Shown: piece by piece, positions 34,255-46,201 of the stretch
Position numbering within the stretch: position 1 is the stretch's first letter
Layout: every line of letters starts with the position of its first letter
Assembly (NCBI GenBank): GCA_015039365.1
Contig: WION01000003.1
Location: 248,001 to 312,000 of the forward strand
Source: Amanita rubescens
Lineage: Eukaryota; Basidiomycota; Agaricomycetes; Agaricales; Amanitaceae
Direction: 5' to 3'
Length of the DNA: 64,000 nucleotides
Position numbers and translations under genes: made by a program
Notes under the pieces: model-generated
Database searches by the model: none
What the model was told of the DNA's origin: nothing
The model's input: only the letters and a program-made list of their open reading frames with translations

Positions 34255-37200
34255 ATGCCCATAACCACCTCTGTCGCTGAGCTGTTTCCTCTCATCCCTC
34301 GTGATCGTTGCACACAATGCACGACAGTGTGCGCGGGTGCCACCTTTGGACAAGTAAGTGATTTCTATGCTTCCCAGTCTATGAGCACACCTTATCTTGC
34401 TTAGTTCTTTGTTCAACGTCATGAACCAATAAACGCTACGGAGCTTTGCGGTTGCGGCCACCCTTACTGGCAGCATTATATCACCCAACCGGCGATTCGA
34501 TTGGCTCCTAATGCATCGAGTGTGTCAGCCGTAGCTCGTGGTAACTGTCAAGCGACTGGATGTGGAGGCTTCATTCCTTTGGTAACGATCAATACAACAC
34601 AAGTTTTCATCTGAATAATCAACACTTACAGTCATCAATGTCCACAACGATGACCTTGCAAACTCTTTGCGCTTGTGGCGCACCTTATCTTCAGCATACT
34701 CGGGACATACCAGAGTCAGTCCATAATTCTCTTTCTTTCACGACAGCAGACTCACCTTTTGTTTATCTCTAAGTGTGGCTCCTCCACCCCGAATATCAAA
34801 TACCCACGCCGCGCCTGGCCATCTCACTCCAGCCCAAATTGAGACGCCTCTACCTGCGCTACCCACAGGTGTCACGACTGGAATCCCAACACCACTCGCC
34901 GCGGTACGCACAGTTGGGACGTACAGCCCTGCATTTGTCGCCCCTGTTGCATCATCACTTTCTGCATCTCAGCAGCGTCAAGTTTCTGCCACTAGGACCC
35001 GCCGCGCCGGCACGAGTGGTTTTGGATACAATCCAAGCCAGGGTCCAACACCCGGCCCACCCACCACCATCCCTTCAAGAAAGGGCAAAAGGACAATGGC
35101 GATGCCCTTGCCGTCGAAACTTAAATGTGCAATAATACCTTTCGCGGTATTCAATCAATTGTTAATTCTTTAGATCAGATGTACTTACGAATTTAACCGT
35201 TTAGAACCGCACCAACTCTGAGACTCCCTGTCCTCCGAATATGTTCCGCCTTACTGACATCCAACGTGATCAGTTGCTTCCGCAGCTTGCGAAGTGGAAC
35301 CTTGTCATCCCACTTACGGAACCAGAACAGTCAGAAACTATATGGGAAGTACTTGATGAAACTATTACTCACCATCTCCAGGCGCATAATATTACTATCG
35401 AACAACCTCCTGCTTTGCAGGACCATCCCTACTTCAACCTTTCATGGTCCGTCTGCCAAGCCGCGCGTACCAACAAAACGGGAATCAGCAATTATACCCC
35501 GTCGACGCCTCCCCAGTATGCTTTTACGTTTAATTATTTGCAGGGGCTAGCATGGCCCGATCCAATCGAGGAAGGCTACGGTGTGTTTTTTGTCGGTCAG
35601 TTATTCCATTTTACTACCGTCATCCAAGGCTGAATCAACCTACCCCCATCAGCTCCCTGTAAAAACCACCTCCGAGGGCCACTACCAGAATCAAGTGATC
35701 TCAGCCACCATCCCTGTTGGCCATGGCGGGTTGTATCTCCTTTCCATGACTGGCTCAGGTTTGGAGGCGAGAACGATCTCTACCAAGCAAATTCCTGCAT
35801 AGTTGAGTGTCAAATTAATGACGGAGGGGCTAGCGGCGATGACGATGAAGTAAGTTTGACTGTGTGTCGGCACCTCCATTTTCTCCTGACTGTTTGTTAG
35901 TTTCAACCATCTCCTGTTACCCGCAAGCGCTACTTACCTCCGATTGTTCATCCTCGGCCCGTTCGCCGCGTTCGTTTGGATAGCGGGCCTGGTCAATCTC
36001 AACCTCCCCTCCCATCATTTCTTTCTGAATCTCGTGTCCCCTCGTCATCTCAGGCTGTCGTAACCGAACCACTCTTTACACCCGACAGTCCACCTGCTGA
36101 ATGCTCACGCCACGATAGCCGTTCTCCCACCCCTCCACCTATTTTATTGCGGCCCGCACTCGATGATCGCCTACCCGATTCGGTCATCCGTCAGTGGCAA
36201 GACTCCCTTCAGATAAAACGGGAAGTAACAAGGGCACCGACACCGCACATAAAGGGGCCAAAAGCCACTGATCTTGCGACATTTCTTATTAGCGCAGTCT
36301 ACGCACTTGCCAAACAAGAACCCGTACCAGAAAAAGACAATGAATTAGGCGTGACTTCTAACCATATCAAAACCCTTTATTCCTTATTTAAACCGTTCCC
36401 AACTTTCATCGTGTAAGAGCCTTCTCGCGTCTATCCGCTTTCATGCTCTAAATCCTCTTAAGAACTGAGATCTCCGTAACTGACCTTGGAATTGACACTT
36501 CCGGAAACGGCCTTCTCCGTACTGTATTTCAATCAGCGCTACAGCAATCTACAAAATCCCACAGGTGGATCCCCAGTGTGAACAAGGGATACCATAAGCT
36601 TCACTTATCTCGGAACCCGGACCTTGATATAGTTAATCAAACTATAGACTACAAGGTTGAAGGGCACATTGCTGCGCTTTTCACTACACACCTCGCTATT
36701 GGTCCCGATCCCATCTCTCCCTTTGTCATTCTCGCCGCCACCTTAACTAAGTTGGAAGAATTTGAATTTGATGTGGAGTTTGCGAGGGCTATGATCCCAG
36801 ATGAAGACCTTTTGAACAAGGTAGAACACATTATTAACTTACCTGTTGGCAAGATCGACGCGACCGACATGTCAAAAGATTGGTTACATTCCCTGGCCTC
36901 GGATATTGAACTCCCTGTAAGTGCAACCATTGACCGCTAAACCAGAACACGCCTGATGTCTTTCAGGCAAACCATTTGACGCAATCACGCCCGGTTGAGG
37001 CACACCAGAAAATGCAGAAGCAAATGCTTGCGTACTACCTCATCGGTGATTGTGACCCTTGGAAGCATACAAATTTCCAAGCGTTCAAAGAGGGTTTCAA
37101 TTCCATCGCATCCGGTCCCTTTCTAAAGGTAAGTTCATAGTCCAAACCAAGTTGATCTATCTCACGTTGACTAGTTTCCACTTGCGCGATGGGACGAGCC

Positions 37201-37783
37201 TCGGTACCTCCAACGTTTCCTCGCCACTCTATATAATCGTCGCATTGAAATCCCCGGAGACGTCATTCCGCTAATTCGTTGGCATGCTACAGATGTGGAC
37301 GATCCCGCAACTTACAACCTTTGCTGCCTGTTCATCATGCGGTTTACGCGTTGGATCGAAGGAATCGGGCACCCTCGTGAGACGAAAGATAACCTTGTAA
37401 CTTCGCAGCAATACGCGCAAGCACGACTCGACCGTGGTCTACGAGCAAGGCTCTTTCATCAGGTGGTTACGGGGTGCTCATTGAAACTAAATTTGCAGGA
37501 TGAGTTTATCAATGTATGGGAAAGAATGTTCTTCACGTCAACCATATTCACAACATAATAGATCCGCTTGGCTTACCGGCCACTTGTCCGTGATGAAGAC
37601 ACCATCAAGTTTTCCGTTTGCACAAATACGATCTATCTCAACATCAACAAAGAAATAGCCCGTCTTCTGGTCCAACCCGGCCTATTATACCGTCACGATG
37701 CTAAAGGAAAGGAAGTCTGTACGGAGTTTGACATGTGGTGGCACGCGCAAATGATTCTTGGAGATGATTTTAACAGAGCTTGA
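34255..37783 (+). CDS. Transposon-borne zinc-binding protein with HECT-like C-terminus
   Basis: About nine exons can be joined without a stop into a ~994-aa protein starting MPITTSVAELF. The N-terminus has two related Cys/His units: C-x2-C...LCGCGHPYWQHY and C...C...LCACGAPYLQHT, each cut by an intron just before its second half, which points to an exon-pair duplication. A Pro/Ser-rich linker and a conserved-looking segment (LRFGGENDLYQANSCIVE) follow. The C-terminal ~380 residues resemble a degenerate HECT ubiquitin-ligase domain: GIDTSGNGLLRTVFQSAL, EGHIAALFTTHLAIGPDPIS, and near the end SVCTNTIYLNINKEIARLL, where Cys ~941 would be the thioester cysteine. The HECT call is inference from pattern. 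First gene inside the left end. Confidence 0.7.
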
Positions 37784-37934
37784 GCACGCGATAAAAACAC
37801 ACACGTACGTATATAGATTAGTTAATGGTTGAGCATGCGGTCGTTGCGCAATACAGGCTGCCTCCTCCCATGTTTACAGATCGTCAGTGTCCGAGAGAAG
37901 TGATGTCAATCCCAAGGGCGACAGCTATGCAGCC

Positions 37935-38272
37935 TTGACACTTGCACATGAGCAGGCGACTCGAGGTCTAACCTACGTGAGCGACAACTGTCTAACTCAA
38001 AAAATCCGCACTAGTACGCCCCTCCCTTGACACTTGCACATGGAGCAGGCGACTCGAGGTCTAACCTACGTGAGCGACAACTGTCTGACTCAAAAAATAC
38101 AAAGCCGACGCCCGCATGTCGGTAGAACGCACTCTTTCGCACTGTCAATGGGGCAGTAGGGTCGTTTGAAAGATGGTGAGGGTAGCCTTTAAACGCGATT
38201 GTAGCAGTGAAACGGCAAATGAGCAGGCGACTCGAGGTCTAACCTACATGAGCGACAAGTGTCCAACTCAGA
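37935..38272 (-). repeat. Three inverted copies of the TTAGACCTCG motif
   Basis: Copies at ~37950-37998, 38043-38091 and 38221-38270 share GACTCGAGGTCTAACCTACG followed by TGAGCGACAACTGTCT. The first two are embedded in a longer ~75-bp duplicated unit. Reverse-complemented, they match the plus-orientation copies at 38.7-39.3 kb and 43.9-44.0 kb. Confidence 0.8.
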
Positions 38273-38584
38273 AAGTTCCACGCCGTTTCTTTGGTATCTG
38301 TGTCAAACATCCGTTGGCTGACTTTCGCGGCCTTTTTTTCTCCAGAAAACTCACCTTTTGGGGAAACGTGTCAATGAGGAAGTAGAGCAACAGAGAAAGC
38401 GAGAAGTAAAGAGGTAGGAATACGTGAGACTTGGGCCAAATTAGGATTGTTTCCCAATTGGGAAGTTAAACTTCGTCGTGAAACAACAGCCCAATTGGGG
38501 TTGTTTCCAAGTTGGGAAGTTGAACCTCGTCATGAAACATGAGCTAGACATTCCGTCGCTCACATTCCGTCGCTCCTTACCCGC

Positions 38585-39345
38585 CATCACGCTCTTTATA
38601 TATGGTGAGCCATACGCCTGTTCTTGCCATCACACCGTCCGACACTAAGACTGTTTAGGCTTTCTCGTTAACGGGAGCTCGCGTCGTAACCCGGAACGCA
38701 AGGAGATAGACCAGTGTCTCTCCAGATGGTTAGACCTCGTGTCGCCTTTTCACGCCGTCACGCCGTTCAACACTACGACTGTTACTAGGCTTTCGTTAAC
38801 GCGAGCTCGCGTCGTCACCCGGAACGCAAGGAGATAGACCATTGTCTCTCCAGAGGGTTAGAGCTCGTGTCCCCTTTCATCCAGTCACTGACGCTCTTTC
38901 TATATCGTGAGCCACACACCTCTTCTTGCCATCACGCCGTCGCCGTTTAACACTATAAATGTTAGGCTTTTCTCGTTACGCGAGCTCGGAGCGCAAGGAG
39001 ATAGACCTTTGTCTCTCCAGAAGGTTAGACCTCGTGTCGCCCTTTCATCCACGAGCTGCCCTTCATCAAAATCACCACCTCACCAATGGTGAGCCAATAT
39101 GCCTCTTGATATCACTGTTCAACACTGATGCTATGAATGTTAGGCTATTCTCGTTACCCTTGCTCGCGTCGTCACGTTACAGGACAAGCGAAGCATCTGG
39201 GGGTCTACGGTGGCGACCCTGACACCATGACTCACCAGCTCTGTTGAGCAACCCTTGTGATGTCGTCCAACTCGCAAAGGAGACCTGGAATGCAAGGAGA
39301 TAGACAATTGTCTCTCCAATGGGTTAGACCTCGTGTCGCCCCTTT
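38585..39345 (+). repeat. Imperfect tandem array of ~130-300-bp units
   Basis: Four units each run from a GCCATCAC-rich start through TTAGGCTTTCTCGTTA, CGAGCTCGCGTCGTCAC and AACGCAAGGAGATAGACC, and end with TTGTCTCTCCAGAxGGTTAGACCTCGTGTCGCC. Motif ends lie near 38746, 38872, 39041 and 39341. Units differ by internal gaps. No coding potential. Confidence 0.75.
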
Positions 39346-39611
39346 TGTCCAGATCCTCTGACATTCACGCCAACGTTATTCTACTTGGAACTGTCGCTTG
39401 TCGCAAACATCGCTCCTGAGGTAGCAGCGTCAAGTAAGCAGCGACTTTACGTTCTTTTTCTCAATTGCTGACGACATCGTCCTCTTCCAGCATCAACTGG
39501 GGCCCATTTTACATGAACGCGCCATCCGCTTGACTTCATGATCGAAATTCTTAATGTATACATTGGCGTCAAGAAGTAAGCAGCGACTTTACATTCTGAC
39601 GAAGTACACAA

Positions 39612-41101
39612 TCAATCGTCCTCTTCCAGCGTCAGCTGGGACCCCATGTTACATAAACGCGCCATCTCCTTAACTTCATATTCGAAATTCTTTATTTTTC
39701 CGTACCAAGAAGCTGTCAGGCGGACAGCTTCGTCGAGTGGCGTTAACAACAATTCCTTCGCTCGGTTTATATATCGGATATCCCGAGGGGATGTAACCAT
39801 TCTTTCCCTTTCCATATATTCCAACAGAGCCGCTGCATTAAGCTTCAATCCACGGTAGTTTTTGAATGTATTGGGACTCCTGTATGGCGTTGTCCCATCT
39901 TTGAACGCCTCAACAATGTCCGCGATACAAATTTGTTCATTGCCGGCTTGGAATTTCGTAAAAATGGCCACGCGGCGTCCGCACGGGATCCCCAATGCCG
40001 TGCACACCTCTGTTACAATTCGGACAAACATGAACAGGGCAAATGCGCTTTCGTTCTCTCCGTTTTTCCTCAGGACTAGCTTCTGGAAGTTATCGTAGTA
40101 CTGCTGGACGAGAGACCCGACAATTGTGGATGTAGTTGACACCGTCGCGATGGCCTGGGGTGTAGAAGAATTTATCGGCCTTGAAGGTATGTTAGGTTTC
40201 TAATAGACATTAGAAGACGCATCCTCATCATCGGTTCCTAGACTCACCCCTTCCCAAACATAGAGAATGTACAAGTCAAGAGTGGGATCCTGGTTGTAAA
40301 GATCCATTATTGAGGACTTGCCCTCGCTGTCGCGTACTGGCTTAATCAAGAAATTCATTTCCAAGTCTTTGAGGAAACCCAGGGCTCGAAAACCTGTCCA
40401 CGAACGACCAAAATTGTCGAGGTCATCCATGAATACAGGGACGCCAGCGGTGCCAAGCTGAATTTCTGATTCGTCCATGCCGTCGATGTCCAAGTTCACA
40501 GCCCGGAACTCCAGTTGTTGAGAGCTGCGGAGGGCATCATACAGATCAACCACATTTGCAGGATTCCCCGGGATTCCAGTATCACGGGTCATAACAGTGA
40601 ACATGGTATGGCTATTCATCCCCCTGGGGCATTGAGTGCTGACCATCAAGACCGACAGCTTGTTATCATTTGCGTCCTCGAATACGGGATGCCCAGAAGA
40701 TGACGGAGGTTCCCCGTTTGTTTCTTTATGGGAGGTAAAGACAGTACTTCCCCCATTTGCAGAAACCGCGGGCATCGCTCGTACTTCTTTTTCTTTACCT
40801 TTACGCGAGGTATAGACGATACCCTGCGCATTGGCAGCAGCAATTAGGTCCTGGAAATGCACGTCGGTCTGCTCCGGCACGGTAATCGGCGAGCTAAGCG
40901 ACGAGCGTGCATACATCTCAAACTCAGGTCCCAAATCTGACGTTAACGTTATGGATTGAGGTCATGAGTAAACAAAAGTGTGAAGGTCCTACTTGCAAAG
41001 GTCCTGAACGCATCCACAGATGCAACATCTACGGGCAACCGATCAGCGTTGGTGTTGAGGACTGCAAGATCACGCACCTCCGTCGACACCGTCTTGTTCA
41101 T
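39612..41101 (-). CDS. Transposon-borne protein of unknown function (459 aa)
   Basis: Three exons (41101-40993, 40936-40209, 40154-39612) join in frame into 459 residues starting MNKTVSTEVRDLAVLN. The 54-nt second intron removes an in-frame TAG. The middle has an acidic, folded-looking region (FRAVNLDIDGMDESEIQLGT...RSWTGFRALGFLKDLEMNFL) ending with a very acidic GTDDEDASSN; the last exon (IVGSLVQQYYDNFQKLVLRK...FALFMFVRIVTEVCTALGIP) looks mostly helical. No nuclease, polymerase or zinc motif is visible. It is the only minus-strand gene of the element and diverges from the transposase. Start is uncertain, since an upstream exon could exist. Confidence 0.65.
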
Positions 41102-41748
41102 TGGTGCTAGTGAGGTCAATTACGTCTAACAACAGAGATGGTAAGTTTCTCTGCCCACAAAAAGAATCAACGTATCTCAACCTGCTTCTGGTTCTCCAGC
41201 AATAGCGTCCGCAGCTGAATCTAGAACAACACTAAGAAGCAGTGGCATATGTGTTTCAGTCACCTACTGGCTTCGTCTGGCGCCATCGTTGACGTCGCTG
41301 ACTGGACGTTCCCCGTGTTGCCTAACCGTAGGATTATGCTGCGGACAAGAGCGGGTAGATCTGTTACCTACCAGTGTCGAGGGTGGAATCTACGGAGGAA
41401 GGAGGATGAGCGTTCATCGCCTGATGCTCAATGAGTTACCTACCAGTGTCGAGGGTTGAATCTGCGGAGGATGGAGGGCGAGTGTTTGTCGCCTGACGCT
41501 CTCCTCGTCTTTGCATGATCGGCACCATGGCTTCGTCTCTATTGAGCGGGGGTCTACGACAGCGTCCCGCCCGCGTTACGGTGGTCATAGAACGGTGGTA
41601 GAAGAAGGGGAGTTGGCGGGTGGTTGGGTGAGAGGAAGTGGTGGAAACAATTGGAAGGACCGGCTGAAAAATTTCGCCTCCAAGGTTTTGCATCCGCAGC
41701 ACATGTCACAAGCGGCATTTCCCATTCCTATTCCCGATTGCAACGCCC
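41102..41748. promoter_or_regulatory. Divergent promoter region inside the transposon
   Basis: About 650 bp between the start codons of the 459-aa gene (-) and the transposase gene (+). It contains a 72-bp tandem duplication. A GTAAGT-like site near 41144 and possible upstream exons were seen but could not be joined to either gene. Confidence 0.45.
41363..41506 (+). repeat. 72-bp tandem duplication
   Basis: Two adjacent units each begin GTTACCTACCAGTGTCGAGG; they differ at scattered positions. The unit lies in the divergent promoter region of the transposon, about 240 bp before the transposase ATG. Confidence 0.9.
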
Positions 41749-43477
41749 ATGGACCAGATAGAAAACCTGCGGCAGGCGTACTTACGCTTGGCTGAAAGGG
41801 TACGAGTTTCTCTACAGATACACGTCGGCGACGCGATGCGATATCGACAGCTACGCAACGAGGTGCTGGAGTTCTTCAATGTCGCCGGACAGGTCTGTAG
41901 CCAAAACAACCGTTACATGTCAGGGCTCTGACACGTTCTAGTACCAGAATCAGGTGCCAGTACAGGATTTCATATCGTTACAAGAGTCTGTGAACACTAT
42001 GATAGAGTGCCTTCGCACTGCAGAGAACGAGGCAATGGACCCCCCTGCCCCTGGTTTGCAAGTTACATGTAGAGTGAAAGGCAGGGTAGGACGGCCACGC
42101 GTCGAAATCGACAGGAATTTCTTGGAGAATGCATTGAAAGTTCGGGGTCCATATCAATTGGGGCAGGTGATGAAGTGTAGCCCGCGGACAATCAGAAGGC
42201 GAGCGGTCGAATATGGTCTCAGGAATGAAGCTCCACCTGTGTTTCAGACCGTTCAGAACCCTGATGGAACAGTGTCTCGTGCATGGGCCTCGTCGTCCAC
42301 CCCTGAATACTCAGCTATTGCTGACGACCCTAATGCGCTGGATGAGTTGGTCAGGGATGTGTTGCAAACCTTTCCGAACTCTGGGAGACAAAAGTTGGAC
42401 GGGTTGCTAAAAGCAAGAGGCTGCCGTATTCCCAGGGAGCGGCTAAGGGAGTCGTACGTTCGTGTACATGGCGCACCTGCACACTTCGCAAGACGACAGA
42501 TAGAGAGACGAACTTATTATGTGCCAGCTCCTAATAGTCTTTGGCATCACGACGGGAACCACAGTAAGTAAAAGACAAGCGCATGCTTCATTTCAATTAC
42601 TTAGATGATCACAGAGTTGATTCGATGGGGAATCGTATGCCACGCTTTCGTGGATGGGAAGACGCGCCTTATTACAGCTGCACAGTTCAACGACAATAAT
42701 CGGGCAGATACCGTGTTAGAAGTATTTGAACGAGCTGTGAGATTACATGGTTTGCCGAGTCGGGTTCGGGGTGACCACGGTACTGAGAACGTAAGGGTGG
42801 CAGACCGCATGTTGGAACTAAGAGGGAACGGGAGAGGCTCGTATCTTTGGGGCCGGTAAGTGACATTGACGTGTATGTGCCTAATCTGACGATAAATATC
42901 TCCCAGCTCCGTCCATAATACAAGATCCGAACGACTATGGGTGGATCTAGTGAACGATCTTTCTCAAAAATGGAAAAAGTTCTTTCAGGACCTGGAAACT
43001 CACCACGGCATGAACGCTGAAGACGGTGACCATACGTGGCTTCTTCTTCATCTTTTCTTGGAAGAATTGAACAGCGAACTTCAGGAATGGGTCAAGGGTT
43101 GGAATCATCACAAGATGCAATTGAGAGGGGAGAGGAACCAGTCGCCGATTGAGATGTTCTTGGTGGGTATGGTGGAGCGTGAAACGCCGGGCGTCCGCGA
43201 ATGGATTGAACAACAAGAAGAGGTTGTAGACGATTTGCCGAACTACGGGGTGGCATGGGAGGATCTCGAAGATGAAGTTGCCCGTGATTTGGCACAAGGC
43301 GGTCAAGATCAGGGGCCTTTTCAAATTGATAATCGCCCCGGCGAGCTTCACGAGGTAACCTGCGAGCCTCCAGGTTGCTCTCTTTCCGCGGAAGAGAAAG
43401 AATGGCTTGACGCAACCATTGCGCATGAGTTTGGCACAAACCACTTTCGAAGCATGCCGGAACGCATGCTCATCTAG
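41749..43477 (+). CDS. DD35E integrase-type transposase (IS3EU-like)
   Basis: Four exons (41749-41892, 41954-42563, 42615-42855, 42907-43477) give 521 aa. A helix-turn-helix region ([20 protein letters not shown], then [19 protein letters not shown]) precedes an rve-type RNase-H-fold core. Catalytic residues: Asp248 in WHHDGNHK, Asp305 in [10 protein letters not shown] and Glu340 in NTRSERLW, giving DD(35)E spacing as in IS3 and retroviral integrases. The family context [20 protein letters not shown] and [10 protein letters not shown] is present. No chromodomain or HHCC zinc domain is seen, which separates it from the gypsy integrase next door. An acidic, Gln-rich tail follows. All catalytic residues are kept, so the enzyme may be active; it should cut and join the TATGAC ends. 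Confidence 0.9.
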
Positions 43478-44127
43478 AATAGAGGGTTGGAGCTATGTCG
43501 TACCTTAGTCCAGCAACGTCAAGGATAGATGAAGGTACCAGCCATCAATATTTTGTTTCGCCAAACGTGCTGCTCACATTTCCATTAGATAAAGCTAGTA
43601 CATACTATGGATTATGTCTGAGAGAACGTAATTGCGACTGACACAAACAGTTGAACAAAATCATTATATAGTAGATTCCCTAGAACTTTCATTCTCACAA
43701 AGATAGGCGGTAGATATGTTGTAAAAGAACGTCTCAGCAACGGAATCACATGTCATTGCATGCTTTGCATATATTTGGTTCAGCTGGAGCATTACGCGAA
43801 GTTCATTATTTCAAATTGGGCTTCAGGGCTCGTCTCTCTCGCTCTCGCTCTCCCAACTCTAGATCCTGCTGCTGTTATTGGAACCTCTCAGTATTGAGCT
43901 AGACAATTGTCACTCCCGTGGGTTAGACCTCGAGTTGCCCGCCCAAATTTGCTTAAACCGACTTTCGGGGCTAGACATTTGGTTACTCCGGAGTGTTAGA
44001 CCTCGTGTCACCCTCGCATTCACGAAGCAAACGGACATTAAATTCAGGGAGGACTGTCTGACCCGTGATAAAAAGGTATCATGATCCTCGTTCATTTTAC
44101 ATGCATCTGAGTATTGAATTTGTAGGT
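43478..44127. other. Spacer with two TTAGACCTCG motif copies
   Basis: Between the transposase and the 657-aa gene. Two plus-orientation copies of the dispersed motif lie at ~43898-43943 (GAGCTAGACAATTGTCACTC...GGGTTAGACCTCG) and ~43970-44013. No gene is supported; it probably contains the promoter of the next gene. Confidence 0.6.
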
Positions 44128-46201
44128 ATGGATCGAACAAGCGCGTCAAACATCGAGCAGGACCTTCTTCGTAATCGCAATACCAACAGTATGCCTTTCG
44201 AATCGACGTTCATGTATTCTCTGCTAAATGTTTTTTAGAACCATTAGGGGCATTCGACGGTCGTGTTGCTGTTCTTCACCCTGAGCGACCTGGATGGTTC
44301 ATCTTGTCACCTAACTGCGATTACATAGCGTTGCCTCCTGGTACCCGATGCAACGTTTACGTACGCTTCGATGGCCGCTTTGGACCAGACGACCATACGC
44401 AATGGCCGCAGCCATTTTCACGTAGGTTTCCGCATTTGTGCTGCATACCCAAAAAGAAGCAGGGCAATCCACATTCTGTCATCTGGGAAAATCCTCAGAT
44501 ACATGACTTTGAACGAATTCAGAATGATATTATTGGGTTAGGCAAATGGTCCGGATCATTGCTTGAGGCATTACGCAAGAGCAATAATTGGCTATTGGAG
44601 GAGTTGGCTCGCCGCCGTGCGAATAACAAAACGCTGGATTCACATCCAGAGGTTGTAGCATTATCAACAAATCTGGAGCGTGCCTTATCTAGGTTGCGTG
44701 CGGTTCCGGTGGGCTACCGAGGGGCAGTGATCTGTCTACGACTGGCGCAGCGATTATGGTTGGAGTTATATGCTCTGATGGAGTACGTGGATAAATATCT
44801 TCCATCCATGGAAGGCCGGGCTCCTCCTGAAACCCAGATTGCGGACGTCGTTGGTTGTTTTGTTCATACGGCTAATAGTGCTCAACGACTCTTCTCGGCG
44901 GGGATACCATACTGGGTCGTACGCGAAGTACGTACATTTGATAAGGAAAACATCCTCTCTATCGGTACAATTGTCAAGCCTCAAGATATGTTGGTGGTCG
45001 AAGATCATCCCACATATGCTCCTCGCATCTACCAGGGCGATTCCAACGACAATCGGTATATGACTATCTGTAATTACTCGCTCAAGTTCATGGGTTACGC
45101 GGACCCGTTCTGTGGAGTACTACCAAGAGGCATATCCCCTCATAATTTCTCTCAGATGATTTCCCAGGCTGGTCGATCGCGAGAGGGCTCTACTCGCAAC
45201 CACACTACTTCCTTTCAACCATGTATGTTGGATTTTTAATCATGATGTACGTAAACTGACTTCTACAATCAGATAAGAAACCGTCGGGTGGGAATACTGG
45301 TGGGCGAGACAAATTCGACCTCGTAAATAGCCTCTACATGCCTCCTTGCCTAGATTCATGGAGAGCCGCATTGCGCGCGGTAGACCAAAGGCGTCAATGT
45401 CTTTACTCTCTTGAAAAGTTAAGCTCCAATGACGGGAAATATGCATTCCCCGAACCGGGCATTTTCTGTTCCGGTGATAATGCTCGTCGACGCAACAAGT
45501 TTCTGACCGTTTGGGAAATTTTGCAACCTGTCGTTGTCAATCGCATGAGCTCCGACCTGGGTAGCGTATCCCTGTTATCCAACGAACAGTGGCGCATCCT
45601 CGCAGGACGTGAACCCAATGACAAAACGAAGAGAGGGTCTGTGCGCGCCTCCATAACCGATCTCTTGTCTCAAGATGCTTTGGATTTGGGAGTGGGATTG
45701 TCCAAGATTCACGAGGTGGAAGTCGGCGAATATTCGATACGTGACGCGCAGGGGGTGTTATGGGAACTTGCAGAAATGTCTTTCAGATTTGATTTGGTCA
45801 TGTTGGACAAGAAGGCACTAGCCGCTCGGGGACTGGAGAATACTGCCTACAATATGCAGTTGCTATCTCCTCTGTCTCGCCAACGGTTAATCATGGCTTG
45901 CTTTCCATTTGGCCCGGCCGATCCTCGTCATCTCGCATTCGTCGACCGTCAACATGCCCGGCGCGGTTTGGCGTCACCAACAATTCGAGATCGAATACCG
46001 TATCTCAATGCGTTGCGGGCGGTCATGAAAGAATGGGATGGTTATGAGGTTCATCCGATTGGCCGCTTGGAGGTGCTGACAGAAGATGCTCCAGTGGTTG
46101 AAGGGATGGTCTACGAGGAAGCCGTAGCACATTTCTACACCCAGTCCTTCTTCCGTTTTTTTGGCCGCGCAGCAACCGTACCCATGTATCTTGAAGACTG
46201 A
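44128..46201 (+). CDS. Transposon-borne protein of unknown function (657 aa)
   Basis: Three exons (44128-44188, 44239-45222, 45273-46201) join in frame into 657 aa starting MDRTSASNIEQDLL. The first third contains HPERPGWFILSPNCDYIALP, then GTRCNVYVRFDGRFGPDDHT and FPHLCCIPKKKQGNPHSVIW. I recall similar unnamed proteins recurring in many Agaricomycete genomes, which fits a mobile origin, but no domain name is known to me. The rest is globular with no obvious motif (FVHTANSAQRLFSAGIPYWV; ending FFRFFGRAATVPMYLED). No membrane segment or catalytic triad stands out. Whether it helps transposition or is cargo is open. Confidence 0.75.

Larger units (their letters stand above)
37784..39611. other. 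Non-coding, repeat-filled spacer inside the transposon
   Basis: No gene supported. Nearly all of it consists of direct and inverted copies of two repeat families listed separately, plus a short duplicated piece (CCCAATTGGG.TTGTTTCC.A.TTGGGAAGTT) near 38452-38540. Confidence 0.6.

Noticed and set aside
35592..35810. Alternative frame AESTYPHQLPVKTT... in the zinc/HECT-like gene
   Set aside because: A different donor (GTGTGT at 35581) and acceptor (CATCAG at 35652) give a longer uninterrupted exon containing LRFGGENDLYQAN and keep the frame to the next exon.
37463..37498. 36-nt intron in the zinc/HECT-like gene
   Set aside because: Shorter than any other intron here; the segment is in frame and is better kept as exon.
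42947..43444. Long minus-strand frames opposite transposase exon 4
   Set aside because: Antisense shadows; the plus strand carries the conserved transposase sequence joined by good splice sites.
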